A stretch of 64,000 nucleotides of DNA from assembly GCF_026241855.1 (NCBI RefSeq), contig NZ_JAPJDC010000001.1, positions 3,633,706-3,697,705 of the forward strand. The letters run 5' to 3'. The notes beneath the pieces are model-generated. The model was not told the origin of the DNA. It searched no databases and saw only the letters and a list, made by a program, of their open reading frames with translations. The position numbers and the translations under genes were made by a program. This document shows, one piece after another, positions 17,657 to 25,844 of this stretch (its first letter is position 1; each line of letters opens with the position of its first letter). The DNA comes from Curtobacterium flaccumfaciens pv. betae. GTDB taxonomy: Bacteria > Actinomycetota > Actinomycetes > Actinomycetales > Microbacteriaceae.

Positions 17657-18142
17657 TCAGTCGGCGGTGATGACCTTCACGGAGCCGGCGATGGTGGCGG
17701 CGTCCTCGGCGAGCGCGACGACGGGGTCGGGCAGGCCCGCGCCCCCGAGGGCCTTGCGCACACCCCAGCCGACGAAGCTGCCGACGAGGGCACCGACGCC
17801 ACCGAGGATCGCGCCCTCGATGCGCAGGTCGCGCTTGCCCGTGGTGCCGAGTGCGGCTCCGGCGAGGGCACCGGACGCGACACGTCCGAGCAGCGCCGAG
17901 GGGGCGATGCGGTTCGGGGTCTTCGGCAGCTTGTCGCCGATGAGCTCACCGACGGCGGAGGCGACGAGCAGCCCACGGCCGACCGGGGTGCTGAAGACCT
18001 TCCACTGCTGCCACGAACCCTTCAGCGAGGACCGGTCGTGGTTCAGTGCGAGGACGGCGAGCGGGGTGGCGCTCCGGCCGCCGCTCATGATGCCGAGGAC
18101 CAGGGTGCGGACCAGGGTGTGCTGCTCGTGCTGCTTGCTCAT
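17657..18142 (-). CDS. DUF4126-like membrane protein
   Basis: A 161-residue protein with several Ala/Gly-rich hydrophobic segments. Landmarks include GGRSATPLAVLAL near the N-terminus and GAILGGVGALVGSFVGW near residue 120. It resembles DUF4126-type small membrane proteins, whose role is unknown. The start ATG at 18142 is preceded by CAGGAG in the mRNA; longer in-frame forms lack a ribosome site. It is divergent from the gene at 18271. Confidence 0.75.
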   Translation of the reverse strand: MSKQHEQHTLVRTLVLGIMSGGRSATPLAVLALNHDRSSLKGSWQQWKVFSTPVGRGLLVASAVGELIGDKLPKTPNRIAPSALLGRVASGALAGAALGTTGKRDLRIEGAILGGVGALVGSFVGWGVRKALGGAGLPDPVVALAEDAATIAGSVKVITAD

Positions 18143-18270
18143 CGTGACTCCTGTCGTGTTGCCCCCGACGGTACGCACGGTGACCTCGGGTGTTCCGAGC
18201 ATCGCGAGCGATCGCCGGGCGGACGTCCGGCGTTCCCGGGTACGGAGCCTCCCCGAGTAACGTCCGGCGC

Positions 18271-18921
18271 ATGAGCAACGTCATCGTCCTCGGCGGCCAC
18301 GGCAAGGTCGCCCTCCTCGCCACCCGCATCCTGTCCGAGCGCGGACACACGGTCACCTCCGTCATCCGGAACGCCGACCAGTCCGACGAGATCCGGGCGC
18401 ACGGCGGCGAACCGCACGTCGCGGACATCCAGCAGCAGTCCCTGAACGACTTCGCCGAACTGATCCGCGGGCACGACGCCGTGGTGTGGTCGGCCGGTGC
18501 CGGTGGCGGTTCCGTCGACCGGACCTGGGCCATCGACCGCGACGCTGCGGTGCTGTCGATCCAGGGGGCGAAGCAGGCCGGCGTCGACCGCTACGTGATG
18601 GTGTCGTGGTCCGGCTCGCAGCTCGACCACGGGATCCCGCAGGACCAGGACTTCTTCGCGTACGCGCAGTCGAAGATGATCGCCGACGCCGTGCTCCGCG
18701 ACTCGGGGCTGCAGTGGACGATCGTCGCCCCGAGCACCCTGACCGACGACGAGCCGACCGGCTCCGTCGACTGGGACGGCTCGTCCACCCAGGTGCCGCG
18801 CGGTGACGTGGCGCACGTGGTCGCCGACGTGGTCGAGAACCCCGGCACGGCCGGCAACACCTTCCGGTTCAACACGGGGTCGACCCCGGTGGCGGAGTTC
18901 CTGCGCGCGGACGCGGTCTGA
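18271..18921 (+). CDS. NAD(P)H-binding SDR (NmrA/YwnB-like)
   Basis: A 216-residue atypical SDR. The nucleotide-binding motif is LGGHGKVALLATR (residues 7-19), and the FAYAQSKMIAD segment carries the Tyr-Lys pair. Proteins of this group (YwnB, NmrA-like) bind NAD(P)H and act as reductases or redox sensors. It has normal length and stands as a single gene. The substrate is unknown. Confidence 0.9.
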   Translation: MSNVIVLGGHGKVALLATRILSERGHTVTSVIRNADQSDEIRAHGGEPHVADIQQQSLNDFAELIRGHDAVVWSAGAGGGSVDRTWAIDRDAAVLSIQGAKQAGVDRYVMVSWSGSQLDHGIPQDQDFFAYAQSKMIADAVLRDSGLQWTIVAPSTLTDDEPTGSVDWDGSSTQVPRGDVAHVVADVVENPGTAGNTFRFNTGSTPVAEFLRADAV

Positions 18922-19005
18922 CCAGGACCGGCAGACCACTGACGGACGGGGTCGCGACGGTCCTCCCGCCGCGACCCCGAGCTGTCCGTCGCGTCGCCGC
19001 GGCGC

Positions 19006-19707
19006 TCAGGCCATCTGCGCGTAGAAGCGCTCCGGTGCATCGGCGAGCGACGCCTTCACCATCCGGCTCCAGTCGTCGACCAGCACCTCGGCCGCGCCGC
19101 GCTCCACACCGTCGAGTGCCGCACGGGCCACGTCCGTCGGGTCCGTCTTCGGGCCGTCGTAGTCGCCCATCATGTCGGTGTCGGCCGCACCGAGGTGGAG
19201 TCCCTGCACGCTGATGCCCCGGTCGGCGAGCTCCAGGCGGACGGCGTTCGTCATGTTCCACTCGGCCGCCTTCGCCGCGGCGTAGCCACCGGCGCCGGGC
19301 GCCGCGAACCAGGACAGTGCCGACAGCACGTTGACGATCGCGCCGCCGCCGTTCCGCTCGATCACCGGCGCGAAGGCACGGATCATCGACAGGCTGCCCC
19401 AGAAGTGCGTGTCCATGGCCTTCCGGACGATGGTCAGGTCGTCGGTCACCAGGGAGCCCTGCGTCGAGATGCCGGCGTTGTTCACGAGCAGCGTCACGTC
19501 GCCCGCGGCTGCGGCCACCGCGTCGACCGAGGCCTGGTCGGTGATGTCGAGGGGCAGCGCGACGACGCCCTCGACGTCGACGAGTTCGGGGCGGCGTGCG
19601 GTCGCGTAGACCTTCGACGCCCCGCGCTCCAGCAGCTCCAGGGCGAAGCGGCGTCCGATGCCGCGGTTCGAGCCGGTGACGAGTGCGACCGATCCAGCGA
19701 TGTCCAT
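19006..19707 (-). CDS. classical SDR oxidoreductase under MerR control
   Basis: A 233-residue classical short-chain dehydrogenase. The cofactor motif is TGSNRGIGRRFA (residues 11-22), with NNAG in the middle. The active site has Ser in NVLSALSW, and GGYAAAKAA supplies the catalytic Tyr and Lys. AGGAGGAG stands just ahead of the ATG at 19707. It is divergent from a MerR gene whose likely operator lies in this gene's promoter, so the MerR protein probably activates it. The substrate is unknown. Confidence 0.93.
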   Translation of the reverse strand: MDIAGSVALVTGSNRGIGRRFALELLERGASKVYATARRPELVDVEGVVALPLDITDQASVDAVAAAAGDVTLLVNNAGISTQGSLVTDDLTIVRKAMDTHFWGSLSMIRAFAPVIERNGGGAIVNVLSALSWFAAPGAGGYAAAKAAEWNMTNAVRLELADRGISVQGLHLGAADTDMMGDYDGPKTDPTDVARAALDGVERGAAEVLVDDWSRMVKASLADAPERFYAQMA

Positions 19708-19753
19708 GGTGTCTCCTCCTGCCGCGCGGGTGTCTCCCGCAGCGGCTCGGCTA

Positions 19754-19784
19754 CGCTAAGACCTCACATCCATGTCAGGGGCAA
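19754..19784 (-). promoter_or_regulatory. MerR-type promoter with 19-bp spacer and dyad
   Basis: Read on the minus strand, TTGCCC (19779-19784) and TTAGCG (19754-19759) are separated by 19 bp. The spacer holds a near-perfect 18-bp dyad, CCTCACATCCATGTCAGG (19762-19779 on the plus strand). An over-long spacer filled by a dyad is the classic target that MerR proteins untwist to activate. It drives the SDR gene at 19006-19707, divergent from merR. Confidence 0.7.
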
Positions 19785-19802
19785 GCCCGGATCGGAGCAC
19801 AC

Positions 19803-20198
19803 ATGCGCATCGGCGACCTCGCGGCCGAGACCGGCGTCAGCGTCCGCTCGCTGCGGTACTACGAGGAGCAGGGACTGCTCACCGCGTCGCGCACCGCGAG
19901 CGGGCAGCGGATCTACACGGACGCAGCGGTCGAGCGGGTCCAGCTCGTGCAGCAGCTGTTCGCCGCCGGGCTCGCGAGCCGCACGATCGTGCAGCTGCTG
20001 CCCTGCGTCGACCGTGGGGAGTCGACGCCGGAGTCGTTCGCGCTGCTCATCGCGGAGCGGGACCGGATCACCGCGCAGCTGGCCGAGCTCGAGGCGGTCC
20101 GGGGGCGGCTCGACCAGGTCATCGCGATCACCGAGCACCCCACCGCCGAGCACTGCCCGGCGCTGCGTGACCGGCCTGCGGAGCCGGTCGCGGCCTGA
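19803..20198 (+). CDS. MerR family transcriptional regulator
   Basis: A 131-residue MerR protein. The N-terminal winged HTH reads MRIGDLAAETGVSVRSLRYY. A coiled-coil dimer helix follows (about residues 78-115), and C-terminal Cys (EHCPAL) and His residues may bind a ligand. The central LLPCVDRG also has a Cys. It is most like the SoxR/YraB-type regulators of SDR genes. The start ATG at 19803 is the canonical MerR beginning. Confidence 0.92.
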   Translation: MRIGDLAAETGVSVRSLRYYEEQGLLTASRTASGQRIYTDAAVERVQLVQQLFAAGLASRTIVQLLPCVDRGESTPESFALLIAERDRITAQLAELEAVRGRLDQVIAITEHPTAEHCPALRDRPAEPVAA

Positions 20199-20214
20199 GA
20201 CGCGACACCGGGAC

Positions 20215-20256
20215 GGACGGGAGGCCCGTGGCGGGTCCGCCACGGGCCTCCCGTCC
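20215..20256. terminator. family A hairpin, copy 5
   Basis: A perfect 20-bp stem starts GGACGGGAGGCCCGTGGCGG, with a 2-nt centre. It lies between the convergent merR and lacI-type genes and abuts the lacI stop codon. It is likely a bidirectional terminator. Confidence 0.88.
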
Positions 20257-21282
20257 CTAGCGGGTCGCTGACGACGCCCGCACCACCAGCGTGTGGCGCG
20301 AGCGCAGCACCCCCGGTGTCGCCGGGGCGCCCTCCTCGAGCTGGGCGACGAGCACCCCGACCGCCGTCGCAGCGACGCGGTCCAGGTCGGCCGACACGGT
20401 GGTCAGCGCCGGGGTCGAGTACGCCGACTCCTCGATGTCGTCGAACCCGACGACCGCGACGTCGTCCGGCACGGTCCGGCCCGCGAGCTGCAGGGCACTC
20501 ATCGCCCCGAGCGCCAGCGCGTCGTTGCAGCAGACGATCCCATCGACCGGCACACCGGCGTCGAGGAGTTGCCGTGCAGCCGCCGCCCCCTCGGCCCGGT
20601 GCCACAGCGCGGTCCGCACCACCCGCTCGGGTGCGAACGGCACGCCGTGGTCGTCGAGCGCCTCGCGGTAGCCCCGCAGTCGCTCCTGGGCCGTGCGCAC
20701 GGGGCCCGACGGGTCGAAGCCGATGAACGCGATCGACCGGCGACCGGCGTCGAGCAGGTGGGCGGTCGCGTCCCGCAGCGCGTCCGCGTTCGACATGGCG
20801 ATGAACGGCACGGGGGCGTCCGGGATCGGCTCACCGAGCACGACCAGGGGGAACTTCACCTCGAGCGCGGCGGCGTCGCTCGGCCGGACGGTCAGGGGGC
20901 TGTAGATGATGCCGTCGATCGAGTGCTCGCGCATCCGGGTGATCGCGTCCGCCTCGCGCACGCCGCTCGCGGTCTGCTCGATGAGCACCGTGTAGCCCAC
21001 GGCTCCGGCAGCGCGGATGACGGCGTCGGCGAGTTCGGCGAAGTACGCCTGCCGCAGTTCCGGCACCGCGAGGCCGAGCACCTTGGAGCGTCCGGCGCGG
21101 AAGTTCCGCGCCGAGACGTTGAGCTCGTAGCCGAGCTCGTCGACGGCGGCCATCACACGGTCGCGCGTGCGGACGGAGACGTGTTCGTAACCGGACAGCA
21201 CGTTCGAGACGGTCTTCTTCGAGACACCCGCCACGGCGGCGACGTCGCTCATCGTGGGCGGAGAGCGGTGCCCCTGCGCCAT
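20257..21282 (-). CDS. LacI family transcriptional regulator
   Basis: A 341-residue repressor. The N-terminal HTH is TMSDVAAVAGVSKKTVSNVL, followed by the hinge helix and a periplasmic-binding-protein-like sugar domain (about residues 70-341) with FDPSGPVRTAQERLRGY and VGFDDIEES. The start ATG at 21282 follows GAGAGGGGG. No sugar operon lies beside it, so its targets are elsewhere or it acts globally. It ends exactly at a family A hairpin. Confidence 0.94.
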   Translation of the reverse strand: MAQGHRSPPTMSDVAAVAGVSKKTVSNVLSGYEHVSVRTRDRVMAAVDELGYELNVSARNFRAGRSKVLGLAVPELRQAYFAELADAVIRAAGAVGYTVLIEQTASGVREADAITRMREHSIDGIIYSPLTVRPSDAAALEVKFPLVVLGEPIPDAPVPFIAMSNADALRDATAHLLDAGRRSIAFIGFDPSGPVRTAQERLRGYREALDDHGVPFAPERVVRTALWHRAEGAAAARQLLDAGVPVDGIVCCNDALALGAMSALQLAGRTVPDDVAVVGFDDIEESAYSTPALTTVSADLDRVAATAVGVLVAQLEEGAPATPGVLRSRHTLVVRASSATR

Positions 21283-21344
21283 CGGGCGCCCCCTCTCACC
21301 TGCGGACTGCGTTCGGCAGGAACCTACCGCACCAGCGTGGTGCG

Positions 21345-21394
21345 GACCGGACGGGAGGCCCGTGGCGGGCCCGCCACGGGCCTCCCGTCCGGTC
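21345..21394. terminator. family A hairpin, copy 6 (50-bp perfect palindrome)
   Basis: The longest copy: 25-bp arms with no loop bases, beginning GACCGGACGGGAGGCCC. It lies 22 bp after the stop of the response regulator gene and upstream of the lacI-type gene, so it ends the two-component operon. Confidence 0.88.
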
Positions 21395-21416
21395 GGTCGC
21401 CCGTCCAGGGCCCCGC

Positions 21417-22061
21417 TCAGTCCGCCAGGAACCGCAGGACCGCGAGCACCCGCCGGTTCTCGTTCGGCGTCGCCTCGAGCCCGAGCTTGGTGAAGACCGC
21501 GGTGACGTGCTTCTCGACGGTCCCGCCGGACAGGAACAGCGTGTCCGCGATCGCGGCGTTGGACCGGCCCTCGGCCATCAGGCGCAGCACGTCGGTCTCG
21601 CGGGCGGTCAGCGAGTCGAGCGGACCGTTCGTGGCACGCGGCGCCTGGACCAGTGCGGCAGCCACCTCGGGGTCGAGCACGACGTTGCCCGCGGCGACCT
21701 GGTGCAGTGAGTCGATGAAGGTGCCGACCTCGGCGACCTGGTCCTTCAGCAGGTACCCGACGCCGACGGTGGCGACGTCGAGCAGCGCCCGCGCCCACTG
21801 CGCCTCGGCGTACTGCGAGAACAGGAGCACCCCGACGTCGGGCCGGACGTCCTTCACCCGCATGGCCGCGCGGACCCCCTCGTCGGTGTGGGTCGGCGGC
21901 ATCCGGATGTCCATCACCACGACGTCGACCGCGCCGTGCGCGACGGCGGCCACCGCGGCGTCGCCGTCCGACACCGGCACGACCTCGTGCCCGCGACCGC
22001 GCAGCAGGGACGTCAGCCCCTCGCGCACGATCGTGTTGTCGTCGGCGACGACGATCCTCAC
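21417..22061 (-). CDS. NarL/LuxR-type response regulator
   Basis: A 214-residue two-component regulator. The receiver domain (residues 1-120) has acidic pocket ADD, phospho-acceptor D51 (VVMDIRMPP) and the conserved Lys in YLLKD. The C-terminal LuxR HTH (about 148-210) begins LTARETDVLRLMAEG. The GTG start at 22061 overlaps the kinase stop by 4 bp, so kinase and regulator are made together. It probably controls envelope-stress genes, as homologous pairs do, but the target is not visible. Confidence 0.95.
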   Translation of the reverse strand: MRIVVADDNTIVREGLTSLLRGRGHEVVPVSDGDAAVAAVAHGAVDVVVMDIRMPPTHTDEGVRAAMRVKDVRPDVGVLLFSQYAEAQWARALLDVATVGVGYLLKDQVAEVGTFIDSLHQVAAGNVVLDPEVAAALVQAPRATNGPLDSLTARETDVLRLMAEGRSNAAIADTLFLSGGTVEKHVTAVFTKLGLEATPNENRRVLAVLRFLAD

Positions 22062-23401
22062 CGTTCGGCTCCGCTCGGCATGCGCATCCGGATGCGGGTC
22101 GGGCCGCCGGCGGGGCTGTCCACCTGCAGGTCCCCGTCCACGGCGCGCAGCCGTTCGAGCACCCCGGCCAGGCCGGTGCCGTGACCGTCGGGGGTGCCGA
22201 GCGCGACGTGTGCCCCGCCGTGGCCGTCGTCCTCGACCTCGACGAGCAGGTCGGTGCCGAGCATGCCGACCCGGACGGCGGTGGCCGAGGCTCCGGCGTG
22301 CTTCGACACGTTCGTCAGCAGCTCGAGCACCCCGAAGTACGCGATCCCCTCGACGACGCGGGACGGCCGGACGGGCAGGTCCACCGACAGCGCGACGGGG
22401 AACGGGGTCCGGGAGCACGCCGAGGTCAGCGCGGCCTCGAGCCCCTCGTCGAGGACGGGCGGGTGGATGCCGCGGGCCAGGGCGCGGAGCTCGACCAGCG
22501 CCTCTTTCGTCGACGCGTGCGCCCGGTCGACCAGCGCGGTGACCGCGTCCGGGTCGGCGCCGGTCTGCAGGCGGTCGCGGGCGTCGCCCAGGGTCATCGC
22601 CAGGCCGACGAGCCGGGCCTGGGTGCCGTCGTGCAGCTCCCGCTCGATGCGGCGCAGGGTGGTGTCGGCGTCGAGCACGGCGGCGTCGCGCGAGGCCGTG
22701 ACCTGGCGGAGCCGCAGGTCGCGGGCGGTGGCACCGAGCAGGGCGCGGATGACCACACGCTGCAGTGCCGCGAGCCCGTGGTTCACCGCGGGCCAGAGGA
22801 ACAGCACGATGAGCAGGCCGAGCACCGCGAACCCGACCTGCAGCGGCGGGGTGTCGACGTACACGCCGAGGAACTGCGCACCGCTGTGGAGCTCGCCGTC
22901 CGCGCCCCGCTGCGCCGGCAGGAAGTGCCCCCACGCCGCGTGCGTCATCGCGCCCAGACCGCTCACGAGCACAGCGGTCGAGACGGCGAACGTGGTGGTG
23001 GTCAGCACGAACCCCGCGAGCAGGTACGCGAACGCCCGCCAGGTGGGGCCGTCCGACAGCCGGGCGAACGCGGTGCCGAGCGGCGTCGAACCTGCACGGG
23101 GCGGTGCCGGGGCGACGACGACCTGCCCGAGCAGCGCGGCGGACATCCGGCGGGTGACCGCGGCGAACCAGTGCGACCCACCGAGCAGGAACGCGGCGAC
23201 GACCAGGCCGACCCAGGTCAGCGACACCGGGATGCCGACGGCCAGCACCACGACGAACCAGGCCAGCGCGGCGATCGCGATCGGCAGGTGCGCGGCGTGG
23301 AACGCGAAGGCCCGCCAGGTGCTGCCGTCGGCGACGGCTCGGAACGGTCGGAACCGGGGGACGGTGGTGGGTGCGCCCGAGGTGGCGACGGCGGTGTACA
23401 T
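22058..23401 (-). CDS. sensor histidine kinase (HisKA_3 type)
   Basis: A 447-residue membrane kinase. Two related N-terminal sensor modules, each starting DG.TWRAFA (about residues 25-90 and 118-215), carry membrane pairs. The HisKA_3 dimer helix has H257 in RIERELHDGTQ. The GHKL ATPase domain has the N-box LTNVSKHAGA and G-boxes DDGHGG and GTGLAG. The modules match the PF13796-like sensor of actinobacterial kinases. It partners the downstream regulator. Confidence 0.95.
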   Translation of the reverse strand: MYTAVATSGAPTTVPRFRPFRAVADGSTWRAFAFHAAHLPIAIAALAWFVVVLAVGIPVSLTWVGLVVAAFLLGGSHWFAAVTRRMSAALLGQVVVAPAPPRAGSTPLGTAFARLSDGPTWRAFAYLLAGFVLTTTTFAVSTAVLVSGLGAMTHAAWGHFLPAQRGADGELHSGAQFLGVYVDTPPLQVGFAVLGLLIVLFLWPAVNHGLAALQRVVIRALLGATARDLRLRQVTASRDAAVLDADTTLRRIERELHDGTQARLVGLAMTLGDARDRLQTGADPDAVTALVDRAHASTKEALVELRALARGIHPPVLDEGLEAALTSACSRTPFPVALSVDLPVRPSRVVEGIAYFGVLELLTNVSKHAGASATAVRVGMLGTDLLVEVEDDGHGGAHVALGTPDGHGTGLAGVLERLRAVDGDLQVDSPAGGPTRIRMRMPSGAER

Positions 23402-23530
23402 GCGGACCTCTTCGTGTCGGTGACGAGCTTATTGCCCGACACCAGCCTCGCCGCGGGGGTCCGCCCGCACACCGGTGCTGCCCCCCGTCGACGGTGGGGA
23501 AACCCCGCGATCGTCGTCAGCCGGGTCCGC

Positions 23531-24223
23531 TCAGGCCCCGGTCTGCTCGGTCGGTGCGGCCACGGGCTTCGACTGGCTCGACCCTCGTTGCCGCAGGGAC
23601 ACGGTGGCGATCACCATCACCGAGATGACCAGGAACTCCGACTGCCAGTTCTGCATCGACTCGAACCAGAACTGGCTCGTGCCCAGGTAGCCCCACGCCG
23701 TGACGACATCGCCGCCGTGTTCGAGCTGCTCCTCGTTGTAGGCCGCCGCACCACCGATCAGGTGCCCCACGACACTGCCGAGGAACAGCACCGCGAACAG
23801 GATCAGCAGGGAGTTCTCGTACAGCACGAGCACGATCCCGCCCCGGCGCACCGGCCACGGGGCCTTCGGATCGTCGGCGTGCTCCCGGGGGTCCTCGTCC
23901 TGCGGGCTCTGTTCGTCCAGGGGCTCGGACTCGCTCGACCCCTTCTGGAACAGGAACACCGTGAACACGATGTACGCGCCCATCTGCAGGAACTCGCTCT
24001 CCCAGTTCTCGAAGGTGGCCTCGGCGAAGTCGCCGCTCGTCAGGAAGCCCCAGAGCGACACGGCCGCCTCGCCGTGCTGGAGTGCGTCCGCCGCGGACAC
24101 CCGCCACCCGGCCAACACCATGCCGACGAAGCACACGACGAAGACGGCGACGTTCGCGAGGAGCAGGCCGTGCCGTCGCACACGCTGCCACCCACTCGAT
24201 CCGTTGTGCAGGCCGAGGGTCAC
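23531..24223 (-). CDS. DUF6766-like membrane protein with internal duplication
   Basis: A 230-residue protein (240 if the ATG at 24253 is used). It has about four membrane segments in two parallel halves. Each half ends in a matching motif, FENWESEFLQMG and MQNWQSEFLVIS, followed by FQKGSSESEP and RQRGSSQSKP. This is the DUF6766 pattern, function unknown. The GTG at 24223 is chosen because GGAGGA precedes it; the ATG has only AGG directly adjacent. Confidence 0.8.
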   Translation of the reverse strand: MTLGLHNGSSGWQRVRRHGLLLANVAVFVVCFVGMVLAGWRVSAADALQHGEAAVSLWGFLTSGDFAEATFENWESEFLQMGAYIVFTVFLFQKGSSESEPLDEQSPQDEDPREHADDPKAPWPVRRGGIVLVLYENSLLILFAVLFLGSVVGHLIGGAAAYNEEQLEHGGDVVTAWGYLGTSQFWFESMQNWQSEFLVISVMVIATVSLRQRGSSQSKPVAAPTEQTGA

Positions 24224-24319
24224 CGGGTCCTCCGTTCGTCGCGCCGAGCCCATCCTGGTCCGGTCGCCACGAACGCCTTCGCAGGAGCACCCGACCGGTC
24301 GTGCCGGTCCGTCAGCGAC

Positions 24320-25042
24320 TCAGAGCGTGACGCCGGTGGCCGTCGCGAGCGTGTCGAGCAGTTCGGTGCGGAACCGCTGGTCGGCGACCGCCGGGTGCGG
24401 CTCCTGCCGCTCTCCGTGGAACCAGTAACCACCCGTCACGGTTTGGTCCGGGTCGGTCGCGAGCGTCTCCTGCGTGCGGTGTCCGAGCTCGAAGTCGTCC
24501 GGAGCGCCGGCCCCGCCCATCTTGGTCGCCACCCAGCCCGGGTCGACGGCGTTGCTCAGCACGCCCGGGCGTCGGAGCGGCACCTCGGCGGCGAGCGCCG
24601 TCACGAACAGCTTCGTGTCGGAGTACGAGTTCGTCTCCGAAGCGCCGGTCCAGTCGACGGTGTCCAGGCGCGGACGGCCGCCCCGGTGCATCCCGCTGCT
24701 CAGGTACACGTGCCGCCCCGGCGACCGCAGCAACGCGGTGAACAGGTAGGGCGCCACGACGTTGACGGGCACCAGGGAACGGCCGGAGATCACGCCGGCG
24801 TTGTGCACGACGGCGTCGAGCGGGGTGCCGGCGTCGAGTTCCCGGGCGGTGGCGATCACGGCGTCGCGGTCCGCCAGGTCGGCGACGACGAGTTCGGCGC
24901 CGCGCTCCACCAGGTCGGCGACCGCCTCGGCGCGGGCCGGGTTGCGCGCGTGGACGACGACGACGTGTCCGCTGCGGAGCAGCGAGTCGGCGGTTCCCCG
25001 CCCGAGGCCGTCGGTGGATCCGGTGACGAGGATGCGTGCCAT
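24320..25042 (-). CDS. SDR family oxidoreductase
   Basis: A 240-residue short-chain dehydrogenase. The cofactor motif is TGSTDGLGRGTA (residues 7-18), followed by HNAG, LSSGM and the catalytic pair in NSYSDTKLF. It resembles retinol-dehydrogenase-like and chlorophyllide-reductase-like SDRs. The substrate is unknown. It lies downstream of a TetR gene on the same strand but is separated from it by a hairpin. Confidence 0.92.
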   Translation of the reverse strand: MARILVTGSTDGLGRGTADSLLRSGHVVVVHARNPARAEAVADLVERGAELVVADLADRDAVIATARELDAGTPLDAVVHNAGVISGRSLVPVNVVAPYLFTALLRSPGRHVYLSSGMHRGGRPRLDTVDWTGASETNSYSDTKLFVTALAAEVPLRRPGVLSNAVDPGWVATKMGGAGAPDDFELGHRTQETLATDPDQTVTGGYWFHGERQEPHPAVADQRFRTELLDTLATATGVTL

Positions 25043-25103
25043 CCGCCCATCATGCGCCCGACGGCTGCGGCGGGTCCGGCAGGTGGACCGGCAACGGGCG
25101 GAC

Positions 25104-25137
25104 GGGAGGCGCGGTGCGGGCCCGCCACGGGCCTCCC
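25104..25137. terminator. family A hairpin, copy 7 (chimeric arms)
   Basis: The left arm is type II (GGGAGGCGCGGTGCGGG) and the right arm is type I (CCCGCCACGGGCCTCCC), so three mismatches interrupt the stem. It lies 7 bp after the TetR stop. A weak terminator is possible. The mixture of halves suggests recombination between copies. Confidence 0.6.
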
Positions 25138-25143
25138 GGCTGT

Positions 25144-25758
25144 TCACGGGCCGGCCACAGGGCCGAGGATCGCAGCGAGCTGCGACCGGATGTCCTGCAG
25201 CAGCTCCTCGGTCGTCAGCGCCTGGTGGACGGTGGCGGTCAGCCCGATGTGCAGCACGGCGGTGACCACCCGGGCGAGCACCGGGGCGTCGACGGTCGTG
25301 ACCCGGGCGTGCCGCTCGAGCACCGCGGCCACGCCGTCCTCGAGACGCTGGGCCAGGGCGAGTCCGCGGTGCCGGTTCGGTTCTGACGGGTCGCCGAACA
25401 CCAGCTCGTGCAGGTAGGTCCGGCCGTTCTCGGGATGCTCCCGGACGCAGTGCACCACCGGTCCGAGCAGCGCGAGCACGACCGGTACGGCATCGGCATC
25501 GTCGGGGGCGGCCGCGACCGCCGCCAGACCGTCGTCGATCGCCGTTGCGAACCGCTCGTTCTGCACCATGATCAACAGCTCGGCCTTGGTCGCCGCGTAC
25601 CGGAACAGGGTGCCGACGGCGACGTCCGCCCGGTCGGCGATCTGCTGTGTGGTGACCCCGCCGACGCCCCGCTCCAGGAACAGGGTGCGTGCGGCGTCGA
25701 GGATGCGCCGGGTCTTGTCCTGCCGTCCGCGTTCCCGCCGACCGAGGGTGGCTTCCAT
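25144..25758 (-). CDS. TetR family regulator (first of a paralogous pair)
   Basis: A 204-residue TetR repressor. The HTH region reads VTTQQIADRADVAVGTLF (about residues 36-53). The ligand domain shares ENGRTYLHELVFGDPSEPN with the TetR at 28663-29262, so the two are paralogues. The ATG at 25758 follows AAGGAG; the longer in-frame TTG start has no such site. It is divergent from the hydrolase operon, with a 26-bp palindrome between them, and probably represses that operon and itself. Confidence 0.93.
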   Translation of the reverse strand: MEATLGRRERGRQDKTRRILDAARTLFLERGVGGVTTQQIADRADVAVGTLFRYAATKAELLIMVQNERFATAIDDGLAAVAAAPDDADAVPVVLALLGPVVHCVREHPENGRTYLHELVFGDPSEPNRHRGLALAQRLEDGVAAVLERHARVTTVDAPVLARVVTAVLHIGLTATVHQALTTEELLQDIRSQLAAILGPVAGP

Positions 25759-25766
25759 CGCGCTCC

Positions 25767-25806
25767 TTGACAACTTTAGTGAGTGTGCTCATTATTGAGC
25801 ATACTC
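25767..25806 (+). promoter_or_regulatory. hydrolase-operon promoter with TetR operator
   Basis: TTGACA (25767-25772), a 17-bp spacer and CATTAT (25790-25795) make a good promoter for the genes from 25845. A 26-bp palindrome (25781-25806), GAGTGTGCTCA-TTAT-TGAGCATACTC with one arm mismatch, covers the -10. This is a fitting operator for the divergent TetR protein. Confidence 0.75.
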
Positions 25807-25844
25807 GGATAGCCCGAGGCGCACCACACCAGACCAGGACGGCG

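Noticed and set aside
22181..25417. Very long plus-strand open frame (1078 codons)
   Set aside because: It is antisense to the kinase, DUF6766, SDR and TetR genes, which have clear motifs. Its protein text is Arg/Gly/Asp-rich and without domains, typical of the mirror frame of GC-rich genes.
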